Below are positions 8,323 to 16,066 of a DNA stretch of 64,000 nucleotides, in pieces. Source of the stretch: EW11 sp035765635 (lineage in GTDB: Bacteria > Verrucomicrobiota > Verrucomicrobiia > Opitutales > Opitutaceae); NCBI GenBank assembly GCA_035765635.1, contig DASTWZ010000024.1, positions 1 to 64,000 of the forward strand. The letters run 5' to 3'. How positions within the stretch are numbered: position 1 is the stretch's first letter; each line of letters starts with the position of its first letter. The notes beneath the pieces were generated by a model, which did no database searches, was not told where the DNA came from, and saw nothing but the letters and a program-made list of their open reading frames with translations. The position numbers were made by a program, and so were the translations under genes.

Positions 8323-10044
8323 TCAGTCGTCCAGGCTGCGGCTGCGCGTGACGAAGATGCCGGCCGGTCGCCATTGCAGGAACAGGATGATGCCAACGAG
8401 AACGAGGATCTTGCCGAGAACGGGATTGAGCAGGAGCTGTTGCAGCGATTGATCGGCCAGGCCGATGCCCGCAGCGCTGATCACGGTGCCCGCGAGATTC
8501 CCCACTCCGCCGACCACGACGGTCATGAAACAATCGACAATGTAACTCTGGCCGAGGGATGGACCGACATTCCCGATCTGACTGAGAAACGCTCCGGCCA
8601 AACCCGCGAGCCCGCTGCCCAAGCCGAACGTGAGCATGTTGACCCGCTCGGTTCGCACGCCCATGCACGCCGCCATTCCGCGGTTCTGCATCACGGCGCG
8701 GATCAAAAGCCCTAGCGGCGTTTTCGTGAGAATGAGCCATGTGCCGAAAACGACCACGACCGCGAAGCAGATGACGAACACGCGATTCCAGCCGAAGATC
8801 ACATCGTTGATCGTCCAGTTGCCGCTGAGATACGACGGGCTGTAGACCTGGACATTGTTAGCGCCGAAAATGAGGCGGAAGAGCTGCTGCAGCAGCAGCG
8901 AAACGCCCCAGGTGGCGAGCAGACTTTCCAATGGACGCCGATAGAGGAATTGAATGACCGTGCGTTCCAGCACGATTCCGACCACCGCCGCGGCCAGAAA
9001 ACTCAAGGGCAGCGCGACCAGAAAATAACTCTCCCACTTCCAGCCCGCGAGATGTAGTCCCGGAATGGATACGGAAAAGCCGAAGGGAGAAACGGCAAGG
9101 CCTGAGCCGAAGATGTTTTGCACGACGTACGCCGTGTACGCGCCGATCGCGATCATCTCGCCGTGCGCCATGTTGATGACCTTCATCAAGCCAAACGTGA
9201 TCGCTAGGCCGAGCGCCACCACGAGCAAGATGCTGCCGTTGCTGACTCCGCGGAAAATCGTGCCGAAGAAATTGACGCGCGCCTTGTGCTTTTCCACGGC
9301 GTCGATCGCCAAATCGGCTGCGGTCGCGACAGCAGTCTTTTTTTCAAACTGGGCTTGCTTCAGTGCACGGCGGAGAAAATCGATGCTGCCCATCGTGTGA
9401 AGCGTGCGCAGCTCCTGCAGCGCGCTGATTTTGACTTCGTCCGATGGATCTTTGAGCCGGATGAGCGCGATCGCTTCACGCAGCGAAAGTTTCACTTTAT
9501 CGTCCTGCTCGAGCGTGGCGCGGGTTAGAAGCAAAGGCAGTTTTTCCAAATTCTGGGCGAAACCCAGCGTCTCCACCGCCTGGATACGACGCGCCGGATC
9601 GCTTGCGGAAAGTTCCTGGAGATCGAGGACCTCCTTCATGGTGCGGCGCAGTAGCGCATCATGTTCGACCGCGATGAGATCCGCCCCGACCAAACGGAGT
9701 GGCGCACCAGAGGCATCTTTCAGCGCTTCGCCAGTGTCCACGCGCAAGGCGGGTTGCGCGTCGCGATCGTCTTTTTCGCCCGTGAGCTGGACCACGATTT
9801 TTTCGCCACCTTCCGGCGCATAGATGAAAAGGCTGTCTTCACGCCAGGCGGCGAGCAGCGCCGGCACGGCCGCGTCGTCCGACCCGCTGAGCGACTGGAT
9901 CAAGCGGACTTTTTCCGCCGAGTCCGAGGTCATCGCGGCCAAGCTGATCGTTTGCCGAGCGGTTGCGCCAAAAGAAACGCTCGCGAGCAGGAGCGCGCAG
10001 CCTAGCAGGCGCAGGCGGGACAGGAATGAAACAAAACGATCCAC
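8323..10044 (-). CDS. urtB: Urea ABC transporter permease UrtB
   Basis: Inner-membrane permease of the urea importer. Residues 1-28 look like a signal peptide. Residues 30-250 form an alpha-helical soluble domain with HEAT-like repeats (for example ARRIQAVETLGFAQNLEKLP), a normal feature of UrtB. The LivH-like membrane domain follows, with GLMKVINMAHGEMIAIGAYTAY and a late VVGGVGNLAGTVISA. At 573 residues it fits UrtB and not plain LivH (about 300). A 106-bp gap with a hairpin separates it from urtA. Confidence 0.96.
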   Translation of the reverse strand: MDRFVSFLSRLRLLGCALLLASVSFGATARQTISLAAMTSDSAEKVRLIQSLSGSDDAAVPALLAAWREDSLFIYAPEGGEKIVVQLTGEKDDRDAQPALRVDTGEALKDASGAPLRLVGADLIAVEHDALLRRTMKEVLDLQELSASDPARRIQAVETLGFAQNLEKLPLLLTRATLEQDDKVKLSLREAIALIRLKDPSDEVKISALQELRTLHTMGSIDFLRRALKQAQFEKKTAVATAADLAIDAVEKHKARVNFFGTIFRGVSNGSILLVVALGLAITFGLMKVINMAHGEMIAIGAYTAYVVQNIFGSGLAVSPFGFSVSIPGLHLAGWKWESYFLVALPLSFLAAAVVGIVLERTVIQFLYRRPLESLLATWGVSLLLQQLFRLIFGANNVQVYSPSYLSGNWTINDVIFGWNRVFVICFAVVVVFGTWLILTKTPLGLLIRAVMQNRGMAACMGVRTERVNMLTFGLGSGLAGLAGAFLSQIGNVGPSLGQSYIVDCFMTVVVGGVGNLAGTVISAAGIGLADQSLQQLLLNPVLGKILVLVGIILFLQWRPAGIFVTRSRSLDD

Positions 10045-10088
10045 GATTCGAGATGTATGAGAATTTTAGATACGACCGATCAAAGGAA

Positions 10089-10111
10089 GAGGCGCCGCCG
10101 GGCAGCGCCTC
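10089..10111 (-). terminator. Hairpin between urtA and urtB
   Basis: GAGGCGC (10089-10095) pairs with GCGCCTC (10105-10111) about 40 nt past the urtA stop. On the minus strand it is followed by TTCCTTTG, only a weak T-tract. It probably acts as a partial terminator or 3'-end stabiliser, letting the binding protein UrtA be made in excess over the permeases. Confidence 0.45.
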
Positions 10112-10150
10112 TCGAGTTTCGAGAAACTGGAGTTTGATTCTCCAGGTGGT

Positions 10151-11407
10151 TTACATCGCCGGCTTGAACTTGCCCTTCAGCCAGGGCTCGCCGTAAACGC
10201 CGTCGAATTCCTTGAGGATTTTGAACTGACCGTCGGCCTTGGTTTCGCCGATGTAGACGTTCTTGGTGAGGTGCATGTTCTTTTGCGTGGTCACCTTTCC
10301 ACCTGGGCCATCGAATGAGATGCCGCTCTTCAGCGCTTCGCGCACCTTGTCGACATCGAACGAGCCGGCCTTCTCGACCGCGGCCTTCCAGAGATAAACG
10401 CCGTCATAGCTCAGCACCATCGGTGAGCACGTGACGCGTTTTTCCTTCACGATTCCCGGAGCGGAGCTTGTGCTGAGCCACTTCTTGAAATCCGCGACGA
10501 ACGTTTTGTTCGCCGGCGTGTTGATCGATTGGAAGTAGGTCCAGCAACCGAGCTGGCCGACGAGTTGCTTGGCGGGCAGCGACCGGAATTCGTCTTCCGA
10601 GATGGAGAAGGAAACGACTGGGCAGTTTTCCGCGCTCAGGCCGGCAGACGCGTATTCTTTGAAGAACGGAACGTTCGTGTCGCCGTTCAGCGTGTTGATC
10701 ACGCAGGCTTTGCCGCCCGCCGCGAACTGCTTAATTTCGGCCACGATTTGCTGATAATCGGTGTGACCGAAGGGCGTGTACTTGCCGGCAGAGATGATCT
10801 TGCCGCTTTCGTCCTTCTTGTAGCCGCCGCCGATATTGTCGATCGAGACGCCCTTGCTGAGGAGATACTCGAGGAGGACGAGATTGGTGGTCTGCGGATA
10901 GACGTAGTCGGAGCCCAACAGATAGAACTTCGTGTAACCTTGCTGGAGCATGTAATCGACTGCCGGCGTGGCTTGCTGATTAACCGCCTCGGCCGTGTAG
11001 AAAACATTCTGGCTCTCTTCTTCACCCTCGTACTGCACGGGATAGAAGAGCAGGCCGTTGTCTTTCTCGAAAACCGGCAACACGGACTTGCGGCTCACGG
11101 AAGTCCAGCAACCGAAGACGACCGCGCATTTGTCCTGCTCGAGGAGCTGCTTGGCCTTCTCGGCGAAGAGCGGCCAATTGGACGCGCCGTCGACGACGAC
11201 CGGCTCGATCTTCTTCCCCATGACGCCGCCCTTGGCGTTGATTTCGTCGAAGGTGAAGAGGAGCACGTCGCGCAGGGACGTTTCGCTGATGGCCATGGTG
11301 CCCGACAGCGAGTGAAGCACGCCGACCTTGATGGTGTCCGCGGCGCGCGCGGGAAGGAGAACGCTGAGCGCGAGCGCACCAGCGGCGAATAAACGAGACA
11401 ATTTCAT
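10151..11407 (-). CDS. urtA: Urea ABC transporter substrate-binding protein UrtA
   Basis: Periplasmic urea receptor that hands urea to UrtB/UrtC. The ATG at 11407 gives a signal peptide (MKLSRLFAAGALALSVLLPARAA) with likely cleavage before DTIKVGVLHSLSGTMAISE, the standard UrtA mature start. FGCWTSVSRKSVLPVFE, GLLFYPVQYEGEEES and GSDYVYPQTTN are UrtA hallmarks; YPVQYEGEE is a classic discriminator from amino-acid binding proteins. It has 418 residues with no lipobox. An upstream extension to 11461 is in frame but would bury the signal peptide. Confidence 0.97.
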   Translation of the reverse strand: MKLSRLFAAGALALSVLLPARAADTIKVGVLHSLSGTMAISETSLRDVLLFTFDEINAKGGVMGKKIEPVVVDGASNWPLFAEKAKQLLEQDKCAVVFGCWTSVSRKSVLPVFEKDNGLLFYPVQYEGEEESQNVFYTAEAVNQQATPAVDYMLQQGYTKFYLLGSDYVYPQTTNLVLLEYLLSKGVSIDNIGGGYKKDESGKIISAGKYTPFGHTDYQQIVAEIKQFAAGGKACVINTLNGDTNVPFFKEYASAGLSAENCPVVSFSISEDEFRSLPAKQLVGQLGCWTYFQSINTPANKTFVADFKKWLSTSSAPGIVKEKRVTCSPMVLSYDGVYLWKAAVEKAGSFDVDKVREALKSGISFDGPGGKVTTQKNMHLTKNVYIGETKADGQFKILKEFDGVYGEPWLKGKFKPAM

Positions 11408-11487
11408 GATGTTGTGAGGTGGGATTGGGTGAACAAAGCAGTGGCTGAACAGGCCGCCCACGCGGTCTGAAAAAATCGATTTGGATT

Positions 11488-11522
11488 CAAAACGGGCTGT
11501 CTCTCGCGAGAAACAGCCCGGG
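11488..11522 (-). terminator. Terminator after the porin gene
   Basis: On the minus strand CGGGCTGTTTCTC pairs through a GCGA loop with GAGACAGCCCG (about 11493-11520) and is followed by TTTTGAATCC. This is a near-perfect stem about 17 nt beyond the porin stop. It could terminate most transcripts after the porin, with read-through into urtA. Confidence 0.65.
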
Positions 11523-11537
11523 GTGCTCAGAGCGTAC

Positions 11538-12584
11538 TTAGAATTTGAATACGGCTTGGACGCCGGCGAAATTCTTATCCTCGAAATCCTTGTAGTCGTA
11601 GAACGAATACTCGGCGCGAACCGTCAGGTTGTCCGTGACCTTGTACGAAGGTCCGATGGTGTATTGAACGTAGTTCGACGCGACCTGCTCGCCCGAAGGC
11701 AACGGGCGCTTCGTCTCGTCGTCCAGCACTTCGCCGCTGACGCGGGCGATCAACGAGAACTTGTCGTCGAAGGCATAGCTGAAGAAGGCGAGCCAATCGA
11801 CGCCCTTGAAGGTGTCGCCGCCATTTTTGTCCGTGAGCTCAGCAGCGATCGTGATCTGCTTCGTCAACGCGTACTGGGCCCACAAATCGACCATCCAGAC
11901 AGAGTGCGGCTCGAACCCGCCCTCGGTGTCGTAGACGACGCCGCCCCAGAGCGTCAGATTCTCGATGCCCTTGTAGGCCAGATAGGCTTCGAAGCCGGCG
12001 TTATGTTTCAATTCACCATCACCGCGGTCGTAACCATAAGGTGAATACACGGAGTCGACCACCGCCACGCCGGAGGACCAAACTTTGTCGCCATATTCGA
12101 CTTTGAGACCGGTGTGATACGCCGGAATGGCCGCGAGATATCCGACTGTGGGCGCGCCGTACGTGATCTGCGCCATGTTCGCCGTGTCGAACGCTTCGTA
12201 GCCCATCCAGCTGAGAAATTTTCCGCCCGTCACCGTCACGCCGTTGCCGGCATCGTAGGTGACGTAAGCATCGAGAACCGTGAGCTGATCCGTCGGCTTG
12301 TTGCTCGGGTAATTCGGAATGTAGTAGAAGCTGATAACACCCGTGACTGGTTTGAAGTTGGCCGTGAGCGCGGTTTTTATGGCGTCGGCGCTGGGCGTGT
12401 CCTTCGAACCGTTGAAGAGGGAGTCCGTGGATTCTTGGCCTTTTACCTTGGAGTACTCATAGGCCCCAGCGGCGTAACCGCTGATGGAGAAATTATCATT
12501 GAGTTTGATATCGGCCGAAGCGGTGGCGGCCAGAGCAAGTGCCGTGGCGGTTAAGCCACCGAGTTGGGAGACACGGTTCATCAT
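11538..12584 (-). CDS. Outer-membrane beta-barrel porin, probable urea porin
   Basis: It has 348 residues with a signal peptide (cleavage likely after ATASA, about residue 24), then alternating amphipathic strands and a C-terminal aromatic residue (QAVFKF), as expected of an outer-membrane barrel. The NFSISGYAAGAYEYSK start and NGVTVTGGKFLSWMGYEAFD region resemble the BBP2/OmpL-like barrels common in Verrucomicrobiota and Planctomycetota. Position directly upstream of urtABCDE, under the same predicted sigma-54 promoter, suggests it admits urea or other small nitrogen compounds. Substrate specificity is inference. Two adjacent ATG codons (12584, 12581) could serve as start. Confidence 0.85.
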   Translation of the reverse strand: MMNRVSQLGGLTATALALAATASADIKLNDNFSISGYAAGAYEYSKVKGQESTDSLFNGSKDTPSADAIKTALTANFKPVTGVISFYYIPNYPSNKPTDQLTVLDAYVTYDAGNGVTVTGGKFLSWMGYEAFDTANMAQITYGAPTVGYLAAIPAYHTGLKVEYGDKVWSSGVAVVDSVYSPYGYDRGDGELKHNAGFEAYLAYKGIENLTLWGGVVYDTEGGFEPHSVWMVDLWAQYALTKQITIAAELTDKNGGDTFKGVDWLAFFSYAFDDKFSLIARVSGEVLDDETKRPLPSGEQVASNYVQYTIGPSYKVTDNLTVRAEYSFYDYKDFEDKNFAGVQAVFKF

Positions 12585-12661
12585 AGCGAGTGGAGTTGGT
12601 TGTTAGTTGGAACCGCGAAATTCGCGGGAGGGCGCGACATAAGCGGCTCCACCACCCCATG

Positions 12662-12677
12662 AGCAGGATGCTTGCCA
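12662..12677 (-). promoter_or_regulatory. Predicted sigma-54 (-24/-12) promoter of the porin-urt-ure operon
   Basis: On the minus strand TGGCAAGCATCCTGCT matches the consensus TGGCACGN4TTGCW with two mismatches, keeping the invariant GG and GC with exactly 10 nt between them. The predicted transcription start is near 12651, leaving a leader of about 66 nt before the porin ATG. Sigma-54 control is standard for nitrogen-scavenging genes, so the context supports it. Confidence 0.6.
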
Positions 12678-12735
12678 GCGTTGAAAAAAATTAATCCAGC
12701 GACGCGTTCGCGGAAATAAACGCACCCGATCAATC

Positions 12736-12764
12736 CGCGTGTATCGGAATCTCGGATACGCGCG
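12736..12764. promoter_or_regulatory. Palindrome upstream of the sigma-54 promoter, candidate activator site
   Basis: CGCGTGTATC (12736-12745) and GATACGCGCG (12755-12764) form a 10-bp inverted repeat with one mismatch and a 9-bp spacer. Its centre is about 99 bp upstream of the predicted start, where enhancer-binding proteins such as NtrC bind. The sequence is not the enterobacterial NtrC consensus, so the binding protein is unknown. Confidence 0.4.
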
Positions 12765-12793
12765 TCACTCTTGGACCTCGGATCGTTGAGGTT

Positions 12794-13035
12794 GCCCACG
12801 AATCACACGAAGGGCACGAAAGTGGATCGGACGTATCGCCCACCGAACACACCGAAAACACGGAAAGAATACAGGCTCCGAACCGAAATTCAGAATACGA
12901 TTCTGTCGCCCAAAATCTCCCACCGACAGAAACGGCTCTTATTTCCTTCAGTGCCTTCCGTGTTTTCCGTGTCTCCCGTGTCTTCCGTGGGCGATTCTAA
13001 AGTCCACTTTCGCGTCCTTCGTGTGATTCGTGGAC
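12794..13035. repeat. CACGAA long-palindrome element, copy 2 (longest)
   Basis: The outer arms run GCCCACGAATCACACGAAGG at the left and CCTTCGTGTGATTCGTGGAC at the right. Inner arms are of the ACACCGAAAACACGGAAAG and TTCCGTGTTTTCCGTGT type. At about 242 bp this is the longest copy, with a central segment (about 12870-12940) not seen in the others. It fills most of the gap between the HTH gene and the porin promoter; nothing else was seen there. Confidence 0.85.
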
Positions 13036-13067
13036 AATCTTCCCTCCCGCCCACTCAGCTCGCGCTT

Positions 13068-13553
13068 CTACTTTTTCACGTCCGTCTTCGGTGCGGTTTC
13101 GACTTTGACGTCGCCGAAATTTCCGAGCTCTGCCGTGCGAACAAATCCTTCCGTCACGGTCTTCAATTCTTCCCAGCGCTGCCGGATGGATTTCGCTTCG
13201 TCTTTTGTGATGTGCTGATCCGCCGCGGCGGTTGCGATCACTCCCAGCATGTCGGCAAATTCCTGGATAATATCGTTCGTCGCCGGGATCAGCGCCGGCG
13301 GAGTCTTCGGATGCGGATTCGCAATATAGAAACCTCCGGCGCGTTCGCAGACCCATTGAGCGATGCGGCGGTCGCCGGTGATGCGCAGGAGCTGATCGAT
13401 GCGATCGAGCGGATTGTTCGCGCCGCTGCCAGAGTCGTCCGACGGCGGCTCGGCCCATTTATAGATCAACGAGAGAGAGAGACCCAGATCGCCGGCGATC
13501 TGTTTAGCGCTGGTTTTCTTCAGGACTTCTTTCAGCAGCTCGTGCGATTGCAT
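13068..13553 (-). CDS. HTH DNA-binding protein, phage CII/CP76-like
   Basis: It has 161 residues from the ATG at 13553. SAKQIAGDLGLSLSLIYKWAEPP (about residues 14-36) reads as a helix-turn-helix, and NPLDRIDQLLRITGDRRIAQWVCERAGG (about 45-72) resembles the TGD-containing stretch of phage CII-like (CP76) regulators. The C-terminal half is helical with a Lys/Thr-rich end and no recognised domain. No other phage gene is nearby, so it is probably a domesticated chromosomal regulator. It is divergent from sucC; its target is unknown. An upstream in-frame extension to 13682 overlaps the sucC start and is unlikely. Confidence 0.7.
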   Translation of the reverse strand: MQSHELLKEVLKKTSAKQIAGDLGLSLSLIYKWAEPPSDDSGSGANNPLDRIDQLLRITGDRRIAQWVCERAGGFYIANPHPKTPPALIPATNDIIQEFADMLGVIATAAADQHITKDEAKSIRQRWEELKTVTEGFVRTAELGNFGDVKVETAPKTDVKK

Positions 13554-13674
13554 GGGGCCGGATCGTGCCTCTGAGAGACTCAAAGGCAATCCCGCATACG
13601 GCCGCTGCTCCAGGGAATTGGCTGACTTTTTTGCGTGCTCTCCCCCGCGACGTTGTGACAGACCCATTGCAGCT

Positions 13675-14856
13675 ATGAACATTCACGAGTACCAAGCGAA
13701 AACGCTGTTCGAGAAGTTCGGCATCGCTGTCCCGAAAGGCGCGCCGGCAAAGTCGTCTGCGGAGTTTGATTCCGCTCTCGCCCAACTTCCGGAGGGCCCG
13801 ACGATGGTGAAGTCGCAAATCCACGCGGGCGGTCGCGGCAAAGGTACGTTCACGAATGGCTTCAAAGGCGGCGTGAAGTTTTCCAAGACCAAGGCCGAGG
13901 CCAAGGAATACGCCGAAAAAATGTTCGGCAACACACTCGTCACCGCGCAAACCGGCCCGAGTGGACGGATGGTTCAGACGATCTACTTCACCGTCGCGAG
14001 CGATATCAAAAAAGAATATTACCTCGCTCTCCTGCTCGATCGCGCGACCTCGAAACCCGTGATCGTCGCCTCGACGGAAGGCGGCGTGGAAATTGAAAAG
14101 GTGGCCCACGAAACGCCGGAAAAAATTTTCAAGGTCTTCGTCGATCCCGCCTACGGGCTTGGCGATTTTCAGGTCCGTGAACTCGTGACCAAGCTCGGGC
14201 TCAATCCCGCCGAGCAGAAGAACGCGGCCAAATTGATCCGCAATCTCTACACCATGTTTTGGGAAACCGATGCGGCGATGATCGAAATCAACCCGCTGAT
14301 CACGACCCCCAAGGACGAAGTTCTCGCGCTCGATGCCAAGGTTTCGTTCGACGACAACGCGCTTTACCGTCATCCGGAAATCGTCGTGCTGCGGGATCTC
14401 AACGAAGAGGACCCCAAGGAAATCGCCGCGTCGAAATTTTCTCTCAGCTACATCGCGCTCGATGGCAACATCGCCTGTTTGGTGAACGGCGCCGGCCTCG
14501 CGATGAGCACGATGGACATCATCAAACACTACGGCGGCAGCCCGGCCAACTTCCTCGACGTCGGCGGCGGCGCCTCGAAAGATCAGGTCGTCGCGGCGTT
14601 CAAGATCATTCTCTCCGACGCGAACGTGAAGGGAATATTCGTCAACATTTTCGGCGGCATCATGGACTGCAACATCATCGCCACCGGCATCGTCGAGGCG
14701 GTGAAAGAAGTCGGCCTCAAGCTCCCGCTCGTCGTTCGTCTCGAAGGCAATAACGTCGCGGCCGGCAAAGAAACGCTCGCCAAATCTGGTCTCACGATCG
14801 TGTCCGGCGACACGATGGCGGACGCCGCACAGAAGATCGTCAAACTCGTGGCGTAA
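13675..14856 (+). CDS. sucC: Succinyl-CoA synthetase subunit beta (ADP-forming)
   Basis: TCA-cycle enzyme subunit that binds nucleotide and succinyl-CoA, interconverting succinyl-CoA + ADP + Pi with succinate + ATP. The ATG at 13675 starts MNIHEYQAKTLFEKFGI, the usual SucC opening. The ATP-grasp domain is seen through KSQIHAGGRGKGTF and AAMIEINPL, and the ligase domain through LVNGAGLAMSTMD and NIFGGIMDCN. Length 393 matches the family. It is separated from sucD by 208 bp holding a long palindrome. Confidence 0.98.
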   Translation: MNIHEYQAKTLFEKFGIAVPKGAPAKSSAEFDSALAQLPEGPTMVKSQIHAGGRGKGTFTNGFKGGVKFSKTKAEAKEYAEKMFGNTLVTAQTGPSGRMVQTIYFTVASDIKKEYYLALLLDRATSKPVIVASTEGGVEIEKVAHETPEKIFKVFVDPAYGLGDFQVRELVTKLGLNPAEQKNAAKLIRNLYTMFWETDAAMIEINPLITTPKDEVLALDAKVSFDDNALYRHPEIVVLRDLNEEDPKEIAASKFSLSYIALDGNIACLVNGAGLAMSTMDIIKHYGGSPANFLDVGGGASKDQVVAAFKIILSDANVKGIFVNIFGGIMDCNIIATGIVEAVKEVGLKLPLVVRLEGNNVAAGKETLAKSGLTIVSGDTMADAAQKIVKLVA

Positions 14857-14877
14857 CCAAAAACCGAAAACCTAGAG

Positions 14878-15038
14878 GCCCACGAATCACACGAAAGACA
14901 CGAAAAACTGAATTTTTCTCACGGAGAGACACAGAGCACACGGAAATGATCAAAAAAGATTTTCAATATTCCGTGCGGTCCGTGTCTTCCGTGGAAAAAT
15001 CCGAAAAAACTTTCGTGTAATTCGTGTGATTCGTGGGC
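14878..15038. repeat. CACGAA long-palindrome element, copy 3
   Basis: Left arm GCCCACGAATCACACGAAAG (14878 on) and right arm TTCGTGTGATTCGTGGGC (to 15038) bracket inner arms of CACGGAGAGACACAG and CCGTGTCTTCCGTGG type. The element is about 161 bp and sits between sucC and sucD, within what should be one operon. Confidence 0.88.
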
Positions 15039-15064
15039 CAAAAAAAATTTAACTCACCTCTATC

Positions 15065-15988
15065 ATGGCAATTTTGGTCACTCCCGAAACGAAGATCATC
15101 GTCCAGAATATCACGGGCGACTTCGGCAGCCGTCACGCCAAGCTCTCACTCGATTACGGCACGCAGGTCGTCGCCGGCGTCGCCCCGGGCAAAGGCGGAA
15201 AAACCTTCGACCATGGCAACGCCAAGGTCCCGATTTTCAATTCCATCGCCGAGGCAAAGGCAGCCACCGGCGCCACCGTTTCCGTCGGCTTCGTTCCCCC
15301 GCCCTTCGCGGCGGACGGTATTATTGAATGTGTCGATGCCGGCCTCGATCTCGTCGTCGTCATCACCGAAGGCATTCCCGTTCGCGACATGGTTCGCGTG
15401 AAACGCGCGATGCAGGGCTCGAAGACCCGATTGATCGGACCCAATTGCCCTGGCGTCGTCACCCCCGGCACCGGGCCGCAATCGAAGGGTGGATGCCGCA
15501 TCGGCATCGCGCCTGGATATATTCACAAGAAGGGTCACGTCGGCGTGGTGTCCCGCTCCGGCACGTTGACCTACGAGGCCGTTTATCAACTCACGACCAA
15601 GGGCATCGGCCAGTCCACCTGCGTCGGAATTGGCGGCGATCCCGTGAACGGCACGTCGCATCTCGATGTGATCAAGATGTTCAACGATGATCCCGAGACG
15701 CACGGCATCATCATGATCGGCGAGATCGGCGGCACGGCCGAGGTCGAGGCCGCTCGCTGGATCAAGGCCAACGTGAAGAAGCCCGTCGCCGGATTTATCG
15801 CCGGCGCCACCGCTCCCGCAGGTCGCCGCATGGGCCACGCCGGAGCGATCGTCGGCGGCGTCGAAGATACCGCCGAAGCCAAAATCGCGGCGTTCCGCGA
15901 AGCCGGGATTGAAGTCGCCGCGACTCCATCCGACATGGCTGACGCGTTGATCCGCTCCGCGAAAGCCCGCGGAATCACGTTGAGCTGA
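15065..15988 (+). CDS. sucD: Succinyl-CoA synthetase subunit alpha
   Basis: CoA-binding and phosphohistidine-carrying subunit of succinyl-CoA synthetase. The N-terminus reads AILVTPETKIIVQNITGDFG; GPNCPGVVTPG (about residues 125-135) belongs to the CoA-ligase fold; the catalytic histidine is His258 in RRMGHAGAIVGG. It has 307 residues, a little longer than the E. coli protein (289), mainly in the N-terminal half. It follows sucC and precedes a strong terminator. Confidence 0.98.
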   Translation: MAILVTPETKIIVQNITGDFGSRHAKLSLDYGTQVVAGVAPGKGGKTFDHGNAKVPIFNSIAEAKAATGATVSVGFVPPPFAADGIIECVDAGLDLVVVITEGIPVRDMVRVKRAMQGSKTRLIGPNCPGVVTPGTGPQSKGGCRIGIAPGYIHKKGHVGVVSRSGTLTYEAVYQLTTKGIGQSTCVGIGGDPVNGTSHLDVIKMFNDDPETHGIIMIGEIGGTAEVEAARWIKANVKKPVAGFIAGATAPAGRRMGHAGAIVGGVEDTAEAKIAAFREAGIEVAATPSDMADALIRSAKARGITLS

Positions 15989-16029
15989 AAAAAACCTTAA
16001 CCCCGCGTTTGGCAAAACGCGCTCACTTC

Positions 16030-16060
16030 AAAGCCCACGTGAACGCGTGGGCTTTTTTTT
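16030..16060 (+). terminator. Terminator after sucD
   Basis: AAGCCCACG (16031-16039) pairs with CGTGGGCTT (16046-16054) and runs into eight T residues. A canonical intrinsic terminator about 42 nt after the sucD stop. It lies just before the convergent pyrD end, and could serve pyrD less well from the other side. Confidence 0.9.
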
Positions 16061-16066
16061 GCACGG

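Noticed and set aside
13068..13553. Prophage remnant
   Set aside because: Only one CII-like gene was seen; there is no integrase, capsid, tail or attachment site around it.
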